Source of the DNA: Acidisphaera sp035272265
GTDB lineage: Bacteria > Pseudomonadota > Alphaproteobacteria > Acetobacterales > Acetobacteraceae
Direction: 5' to 3'
NCBI GenBank assembly: GCA_035272265.1
Contig: DATEQV010000086.1
Location: 1-11,613 of the forward strand
DNA: 11,613 nucleotides
Shown here: positions 7,130 to 11,613 of the stretch, one piece after another
How the letters are laid out: each line of letters opens with the position of its first letter
Numbering within the stretch: the first letter of the stretch is position 1
Notes under the pieces: model-generated
Database searches by the model: none
Seen by the model: only the letters and a program-made list of their open reading frames with translations
Told to the model about the DNA's origin: nothing
Program-made: the position numbers and the translations under genes

Positions 7130-9649
7130 TCAGGACGCCAGACAGACCTCCAGCGCACGGCTGCCGGGAGGGAGATCGACATGCGCGTCGCCGTCCGTCC
7201 AGCGCGCCGGGCCGGGCTCGGGCGGCCACCAGCCGATGCCGATGGCATCACTGTCGAGCGGCAGCGTGCAAGTGCCGTCCACGCCGAGGCGACGCACGTT
7301 CACCCCCAGGCGGCGGCGATCCTCGACCCAGGGACGGGCCTCGGTCGGCCGTGCAGAGGGCGAGACCAAGCGCACATGCGACGCACCGGGCGGGATCGCG
7401 AAGACCTGCCTCGGGCCGTCCGCCAAGGCCGGGCGCAAGCTGCATTCGCCGGCGACGAGCGTCAGCGTGCGCCGCAGGCGGGGCATGGACGGCGCGGACG
7501 CCACACCGGCGCGCGCGGCGACGCGGCGCCAGACGCGTTCGGCGAAGGTTTCATCGGGCGCGAACGGCGCGCAGGCAGCCATCGGCGAACGATCGTGCAA
7601 CGGGCAGGGCGAGGCGAGCGCGGCGCTGAAGAAAGCGGCGTGACCCTCCTCGCGATAGCTCTCCGCCAGGATGCCCTCGGCGAGCAGCAGGGCGTGGCGA
7701 TCGAGTGCGACGTGCACGTAGGTGATGGCGCGCCGACCCAGCTCCTGGACAACGGAGACTCCGTTGAGCAGGCGAAAGGCGCGCAGCAGATGGCCCTCCA
7801 TCAGCAGGCAGTGGTCGGGCGAAAGCCGCAGGTCGCGCGCCGGCAGGCAGGGCCCGAACGCGCCGGCACGGATGCGGATCGGCGCGGCGAGGGCCGGATC
7901 GGGATGGCCGGCCAGTCGAAGCGTCCGCATGCCGACCCAGCGCACGGTGTCGACCGACGGGCGGCCAAGCTGGTCGAGTGCGACGACGCGGTCGCCGCGC
8001 TTGAGCGACTCGGCCACGCGTTCGCCGTCAGGCGTTGCAATGCGGGTGCGGCCGCCGAAACACACCGGAAGCTGCGAGGTGGTCAGAGTGACGCCGCCCG
8101 CGCCGTTGCTGTACGTCAGATCCGACAGCACGAGACCGGGGATCGTCAGGTCCACCGGGCCGCCTTGCCCTGACAGCATCAGGACGCCGCCGCTGTAGGA
8201 CGAGGCGGCGACGGTGAAGCCGTCGATCCTGATCGTGTCGCCGGCATAGAAGTCGGTGATCGCGTTCGCGGGCGCGTTGGCGGCGGTGAACTCCAGCGAT
8301 CCCGGGTCGAAGACGATCGCGCCCGAACCGGCCGCCTGCGGGTTGTCGAGGACGAGCGTCGCGGCGGTGCCGATGGTGGTGCCGCCGGTGTACGTGTTGT
8401 CGGCGTCCAGTTGCACGGTGCCGCCGCCGATCACCAGTGCTCCGGCCCCGTCCTGCGTGTAGCCGGCGATCGAGCCGGGCTCGTCGGCGATCACGCCGGC
8501 GACTTCGAGCGTCGGCTGGTCGGAAGAGGCGGCGAGCGTGACGGTCTCATCGCCCTGGATGAAGATGCCCGAGCCGAAGGCGTCGCCGGTACCGCCCAGT
8601 TTATTGCTGACATATGGGCTGCTGAGACCGCCCTCGACGGTGCCCACGCCGAGTGAGCCCGCTTGAATGATGAGTGTGCCGCCTTGCTGGACGAACACGT
8701 CGCCGCCGGCGCCGAGCCCGCCGCCGCCCGCCCGCCGCGTCTGTGCCGCTGGCACCGGCGCCGGCGCCGAAGCCGCCGGGGCTGCCGTTACCGCCGCCGC
8801 CGCCGCCGCCGAAGCCCCCCGCCGATCCGCTTCCTCCGCCGCCGCCGAAACCGCCGACTCCCTGCGTACCGACCGTAAAGCCTTCCCCGCCGCCGGCACC
8901 CCCACCGCCGAAGCCGGCATTTGCAGAATCACCGCCGTGCCCGGCTTCGCCGCCACCGCCGGCCGACGCGCCGCCGATGCCGGGAAAGGGCGTCTCGGCA
9001 CGGCCGGCACCGGGCAGGATTCCAGGGCCGCCGTTACCACTCGTGGAATTGAAATACCCGGCGCCAAGCGCAGAACGGCCGACGCCGCCGCCACCGCCGG
9101 GCCCGTGGAAAAAAGGGACATTTCGCGAGCTGCCACCGCTCCCGCCGAGGCCTCCGCCTCCGCCGCCGCCTTGGGAGCCCGCCTGGAACGCGCTACCGCC
9201 GTTCCCGCCCGTCGCCGCGTCACCGCTGAAATTGACATCGACGAGCGTGACGTCGGCGCCGGCAGCCACGAACAGGCCACCGCCTAGGCCGGCTCCGCCG
9301 CCCGCACCGCCTTGGTCGATACCGCCACCGCCCCCCAGCCGCCTACCGCATCTGCATCCGCGATGGTCAGGCCTTCGACGGTCAGAACGCCGCGATAGGC
9401 GAACAGGCCGCGATCCTCCGGATACCCATGTAACCCGGACATAGTGTGGCCGTTGCCGATGATGGTCAGGCTGGAGCCGGTGCCGAGCACCACGCCAGCG
9501 AGGTCGTCCGTCAGCGTATAAAGCGAAATGTCCTGGGCGATATCGATCGTGTAGGCGGCGATGGTGCCGCCCTGCGAGACGCTGTCGACACTTCGAATCT
9601 CGGCGTCGAGCTGTGCGGCGGTGCTGGCCGTCTGCGTCAGATCGCTCAT
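7130..9649 (-). CDS. Beta-helix/glycine-rich Hint-domain protein, frame broken twice
   Basis: Leftward gene of about 839 codons if two single-base frame breaks are repaired. Numbering below is for the repaired protein. Residues 1-106 (ATG 9649) form a beta-helix-like start with TGSSLTIIGNGHTMSG and RGLFAYRGVLTVEGLTI. Residues about 107-310 are very glycine-rich and include GGGLFVAAGADVTLVDVNFS. Residues about 310-525 are beta-rich and include an autotransporter PATR-like repeat with DNTYTGGTTI. A Hint_2-type domain starts at Cys530 (PVCFGGRTRIATPDG), with LSPDHCLLM and HVALDRHALLLAEG further on. The C-terminal 165 residues include RRRLGVNVRRLGVD and RWTDGDAHVDLPP. Hint domains can self-cleave or splice; activity here is unproven. 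I see no signal peptide or outer-membrane barrel. It may be a surface or secreted protein. The annotated single frames alone would give an N-terminal fragment (9649-9284) and a C-terminal one. Confidence 0.8.
8727..8733 (-). other. Frame break 2 in the Hint gene: apparent extra G
   Basis: In the leftward strand the glycine-rich frame reads ...SGTDAAGG and then turns into arginine-rich nonsense. The downstream genuine frame begins AGGGGLGAGGDVFVQQGG. The strand reads GGCGGGCGGGCGGCGGCGGG here. Removing one G from one of the GGG triplets (8727-8729 or 8731-8733) joins the two frames as DAAGGGGGLGAGGDVF. It is opposite in sign to the break at 9331-9336. Confidence 0.7.
9331..9336 (-). other. Frame break 1 in the Hint gene: G6 tract, one G short
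   Basis: The leftward strand reads GGCTGG followed by GGGGCGGTGG, with a run of six G (9336-9331). As it stands, the N-terminal frame continues as WGAVAVSTKAVRAAEPA to a TAG at 9286-9284. With seven G it runs straight into the glycine-rich frame as GGWGGGGGIDQGG. The missing base therefore falls in a homopolymer. A slip in replication or sequencing, or ribosomal or transcriptional slippage, could each explain it. Confidence 0.7.
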
Positions 9650-9734
9650 GCTTCCGTCCCCGCGGCGCAGCGAGCCGATCCTGCCGCGACCGCTCCGGCA
9701 TCGATACGGGGACGCGACCGAGTCAGGCCGTCTC

Positions 9735-9797
9735 GTATGCGACCTTTACCTGGGGCACACAGGGTCGTCCACTTCCTTCAAGGTATGCGACGGTTTA
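9735..9797. repeat. Direct repeat GTATGCGAC upstream of the Hint and RMD1-like genes
   Basis: GTATGCGAC occurs at 9735-9743 and 9783-9791, followed by similar TTTA-containing ends, 48 bp apart. It lies in the 197-bp gap between the divergent Hint gene and the RMD1-like gene. I see no confident -35/-10 pair in this gap and no small gene. The repeat may be a regulator site or chance. Confidence 0.25.
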
Positions 9798-9846
9798 GTG
9801 CAATGACGTTCACCACAACCGCGCGGCGGCACTCAAAGCGCATGAC

Positions 9847-11013
9847 TTGGCGGAACGCGCGGCGGTGTTCGGCCCGATGCCGCACCTGACGCCGCCCGAG
9901 GTGCCGCGGGTCCGCGGCGGGCAGGTCATTGCCTCGCGTCTGTACGACGTCGCCTATGCCATTGACCTGACTCGCGCCGAGCGCATCTGGGCGGAGCGCC
10001 AGCCGCGCGTCGGCGCGCGGCGCGCTCGGCTGGTCTCGACGCCGAGCAAGGCGGTGGATTTCGGCGTGCCGCCGGTCGACCTGCCGCTCGAACCGATCAC
10101 GCTGAAGCTGCCCGGCGGCGACGTCGAGGCGAGCGCGTCGGCGCGGCTGTACGATTTCGGCGTCGTCGTGCTGACGTTGCGCGTCGCCGCCGCCGATCTC
10201 GACTGGGCGGCGTTCGTGGCACGGGTGAATGCGGTGGCTGCCGCGGTGGATGCGAAGTCGGCGGAGCGGCCGTGGCCTGGGCTGCTCGATCCGCTGCGCG
10301 CGACGCTGGCGCCGGCGATGGACCGGCCGTCGGCGCAGACGATCGAGGAGGACTACCTCATCGGCGTGGTGCAAGGCTTCGACCCGCCGCTGGCTGCCGC
10401 CGAGGTGATCGAGCGGCTGGATCTGATCCCGCTGCTGACGGGCGAGATGCGCGCGCTGTCGGACGCGGCGCGCGCCGAGGTGCTGCGCAACCGCTTCGGC
10501 TATTACACCGACGACCTGACGGTGCTGACCTGGGACCGCGCCTTTCTGCTGGAGCCGCGCGGCGAGACCGACGTGCTGGACGTGCTGGAGGTCGCCAACG
10601 CGCAGCTGCTGGAGATGCGCTACTACGACGAGCTGCTGGATGACGAGCTGCCGCGCATGTACGACCTTGTCGAGGCGGCGCGCCGGACAGCCTCGCTGCT
10701 GTCCGCACGCCGCTTCGCCCACCTCGCGCGGCGGCTGTACACGCTGGTGGCGGAGGCGACGGAGCTCGCCGAGCGCGTCGACAACGCGCTGCAGGTGACC
10801 GAGGACGTCTACCTCGCCCGCATCTATGCGGCGGCGCTGAACCTGTTCCGGGTGCCGGAGGTGAACGCGGCGGTGAACCGCAAGCTGGCGCTGATCCGCG
10901 ACACCTACACCGCGCTGTACGACGAGGCGCTGAGCGGGCGGTCGGAGCTGCTAGAGGTGCTGATCGTGCTGCTGATCATCGCCGAGATCGCGCTGGCGAT
11001 CTGGCGGCCGTGA
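9847..11013 (+). CDS. RMD1/DUF155-like protein with C-terminal membrane anchor
   Basis: This protein has 388 residues from TTG 9847, or 378 from ATG 9877. The frame is closed upstream by TAG at 9796, and no ATG or GTG lies between, so one of these two starts is used; neither has a strong Shine-Dalgarno. An alpha/beta N-terminal part contains ARLYDFGVVVLTLR. A long helical part follows, with DVLDVLEVANAQLLEMRYYDE and RRFAHLARRLYTLVAEATELAERVDNALQV, probably coiled. One hydrophobic segment closes the protein (about 368-386, LLEVLIVLLIIAEIALAIW). This order and the tail resemble the RMD1/DUF155 family, known from yeast Rmd1 and mitochondrial homologues and with many uncharacterised bacterial members. 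It would be anchored in the inner membrane by its C-terminus, with the bulk probably cytoplasmic. The assignment is from pattern memory, and the bacterial role is unknown. Confidence 0.65.
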   Translation: MAERAAVFGPMPHLTPPEVPRVRGGQVIASRLYDVAYAIDLTRAERIWAERQPRVGARRARLVSTPSKAVDFGVPPVDLPLEPITLKLPGGDVEASASARLYDFGVVVLTLRVAAADLDWAAFVARVNAVAAAVDAKSAERPWPGLLDPLRATLAPAMDRPSAQTIEEDYLIGVVQGFDPPLAAAEVIERLDLIPLLTGEMRALSDAARAEVLRNRFGYYTDDLTVLTWDRAFLLEPRGETDVLDVLEVANAQLLEMRYYDELLDDELPRMYDLVEAARRTASLLSARRFAHLARRLYTLVAEATELAERVDNALQVTEDVYLARIYAAALNLFRVPEVNAAVNRKLALIRDTYTALYDEALSGRSELLEVLIVLLIIAEIALAIWRP

Positions 11014-11078
11014 ATAGCGCTGGCCGGCTGTCGATGCCCGATGTATCGAGGGATGCTGCCGTGTCGGCCGCCAAGGGG

Positions 11079-11090
11079 AGGATCGATCCT
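11079..11090. promoter_or_regulatory. Perfect 12-bp palindrome abutting the DUF1330 start codon
   Basis: AGGATCGATCCT is a perfect palindrome that ends at the base before ATG 11091. Its first three bases are the end of the strong ribosome site AAGGGGAGG (11073-11081). It could be a DNA-binding site, or a small RNA structure affecting initiation, although a self-complementary stretch without a loop folds poorly. It may be chance. Confidence 0.3.
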
Positions 11091-11471
11091 ATGAAATCCA
11101 CGCGCCAGCTTGCTGTTGCGCTCATTGCCGGCGTTGCCGTTGGCGGGGCAGTCGTCCACGAGCTGCACGCTCAGGCCACGCCGCCGGTTTATGTCGTCGT
11201 CGACATCAGCGACATCACGGACCCTGAAGGCTTCAAGGCGATTCCTCCCAAAGCCGGCCCGGAGACACTGGCTCCTTTCGGCGGGAGGTACATCATACGC
11301 ACTGAAAACATTACCGCACTCGATGGAACCGCGCCCAAGCGATTTGTGGTCATTGCGTTTGACAACGTGGAGAAAGCGAAAGCCTGGAAGGCTTCGGAAC
11401 GCTCAAGGGAGGTTGACGCGATTCGACACCGAACGACGAAGTCGAGTCAGTTCCTCGTCGACGGTATGTAG
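11091..11471 (+). CDS. Exported DUF1330-family protein
   Basis: This 126-residue protein has a signal peptide: MKSTRQ, a hydrophobic core LAVALIAGVAVGGAVV, and a likely cleavage site after HAQA near residue 29. The mature part of about 97 residues fits DUF1330, a small ferredoxin-like fold: PPVYVVVDISDITDPEGFKA, the APFGGRYIIR motif (61-70), PKRFVVIAFDNVEKAKAW and the closing FLVDG. DUF1330 proteins have no established biochemical role, and most lack a signal peptide, so an exported form is of interest. The start is ATG 11091, which has AAGGGGAGG before it. A longer frame from GTG 11010, overlapping the previous stop, would put 27 residues ahead of the signal peptide and is less likely. Codon use is less GC-biased than in the genes to the left. 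A hairpin surrounds the stop codon. Confidence 0.85.
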   Translation: MKSTRQLAVALIAGVAVGGAVVHELHAQATPPVYVVVDISDITDPEGFKAIPPKAGPETLAPFGGRYIIRTENITALDGTAPKRFVVIAFDNVEKAKAWKASERSREVDAIRHRTTKSSQFLVDGM

Positions 11472-11477
11472 CATACC
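11463..11477 (+). terminator. Hairpin around the DUF1330 stop codon
   Basis: GGTATGTAGCATACC forms a perfect 6-bp stem (GGTATG with CATACC) with the TAG stop codon as its 3-nt loop. It is followed by TTGCC rather than a U-run, so it is a weak terminator candidate at best. The position of the stop codon in the loop is directly visible. Confidence 0.3.
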
Positions 11478-11613
11478 TTGCCTATCCGCTTGTCACATAC
11501 AACCACTAAATCTGGTGGCCCGGCACGAACAACGAGATACTTCCGGGAGTATTTAGACGGCGCTTACGCTCTATTGACCCGTCGCGATACCGCATTATTC
11601 GTGGCAATATAAC
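11472..11613. other. Less GC-rich tail without a confident gene
   Basis: These last 142 bp are visibly less GC-rich than the rest. They hold a near-perfect 16-bp palindrome, ATACTTCCGGGAGTAT (11537-11552, one mismatched pair), and a rightward TTGACC (11574-11579) with TATTCG 16 bp later (11596-11601) that could be a weak promoter. On the minus strand, a frame enters from beyond the right edge and closes with TAG near 11509, so the C-terminal end of a leftward gene is possible. Its residues match nothing I recognise. Confidence 0.35.

Noticed and set aside
8740..9280. N-terminal half of the leftward frame starting at 9280 as a real protein start
   Set aside because: This part is alanine-rich and featureless, whereas the neighbouring frame over the same bases gives the family-typical glycine-rich sequence. 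Only the part left of about 8735 in this frame is genuine.
8760..9330. Glycine-codon repeats as a CRISPR array or designed tandem repeat
   Set aside because: There are no constant-length repeats with unique spacers; the pattern comes from coding of glycine-rich protein.
8727..9336. Programmed ribosomal frameshifting as the main explanation for the Hint gene
   Set aside because: The G6 could allow a -1 slip, but the second junction needs a +1 shift in an ordinary GC-rich stretch; two opposite recoding events are less likely than indels or read errors.
8674..9444. Rightward proline-rich frame of 256 codons
   Set aside because: It is the complement of the glycine-rich coding segment (GGC/GCC codons read as Pro/Arg).
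11010..11090. GTG 11010 as the start of the DUF1330 gene, overlapping the previous stop
   Set aside because: It would place 27 unrelated residues ahead of a standard signal peptide, while ATG 11091 has a strong ribosome site.

Overview
The window is GC-rich chromosomal DNA with almost no intergenic space in its first two thirds. The gene content suggests an alphaproteobacterium, probably a sphingomonad or relative: a divergent Lrp/AsnC - thioredoxin reductase - LysR block, a GtrA-fused GT2 next to a GT39 enzyme, and a glycine-rich protein with a Hint domain. The taxonomic assignment is inference; no rRNA or other marker is present. I see no tRNA, rRNA, CRISPR array, complete insertion sequence or phage gene.

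Layout, left to right. (1) The start of a leftward gene that looks like the N-terminus of a glycogen-debranching-type enzyme, divergent from (2) a complete amidase-signature hydrolase (208-1644). (3) A 96-bp imperfect inverted repeat of the widespread GTCATTGCGAG...GAAGCAA type (1685-1780), followed by a leftward 33-codon stump of a threonine/serine dehydratase-like gene (1799-1900). (4) A leftward run of an Lrp/AsnC regulator (5064-4585), a GT2 polyprenyl-phosphate glycosyltransferase with a GtrA domain (4572-3436) and a GT39 membrane glycosyltransferase (3432-1897), with gaps of 12 and 3 bp; the dehydratase stump overlaps the end of the last one. (5) Diverging from the Lrp gene, rightward trxB (5225-6193) and a LysR regulator (6232-7116). 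(6) Converging on LysR, a leftward gene of about 2.5 kb (9649-7130) for a beta-helix/glycine-rich/Hint-domain protein whose frame is broken twice, with opposite sign, in G-rich tracts. (7) Rightward, an RMD1/DUF155-like membrane-anchored protein (9847-11013) and a small exported DUF1330 protein (11091-11471), then a less GC-rich tail without a confident gene.

How the parts may work together. The GT2-GtrA and GT39 pair resembles the known two-step logic of envelope glycosylation: GT2 loads a sugar on a polyprenyl phosphate, GtrA-type membrane domains help move it across the membrane, and a GT39/PMT enzyme transfers it to an acceptor outside. TrxB supplies reduced thioredoxin. The Lrp-trxB intergenic region has a readable promoter facing each way, and the Lrp-side -10 box lies inside a GCGAAA-N5-TTTCGC palindrome, which suggests autoregulation. 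The most unusual items are the doubly frameshifted Hint protein, the decayed dehydratase beside the inverted repeat, and the palindromes around the DUF1330 gene. I found no clearly new multi-gene system; the Hint protein is the least understood locus.
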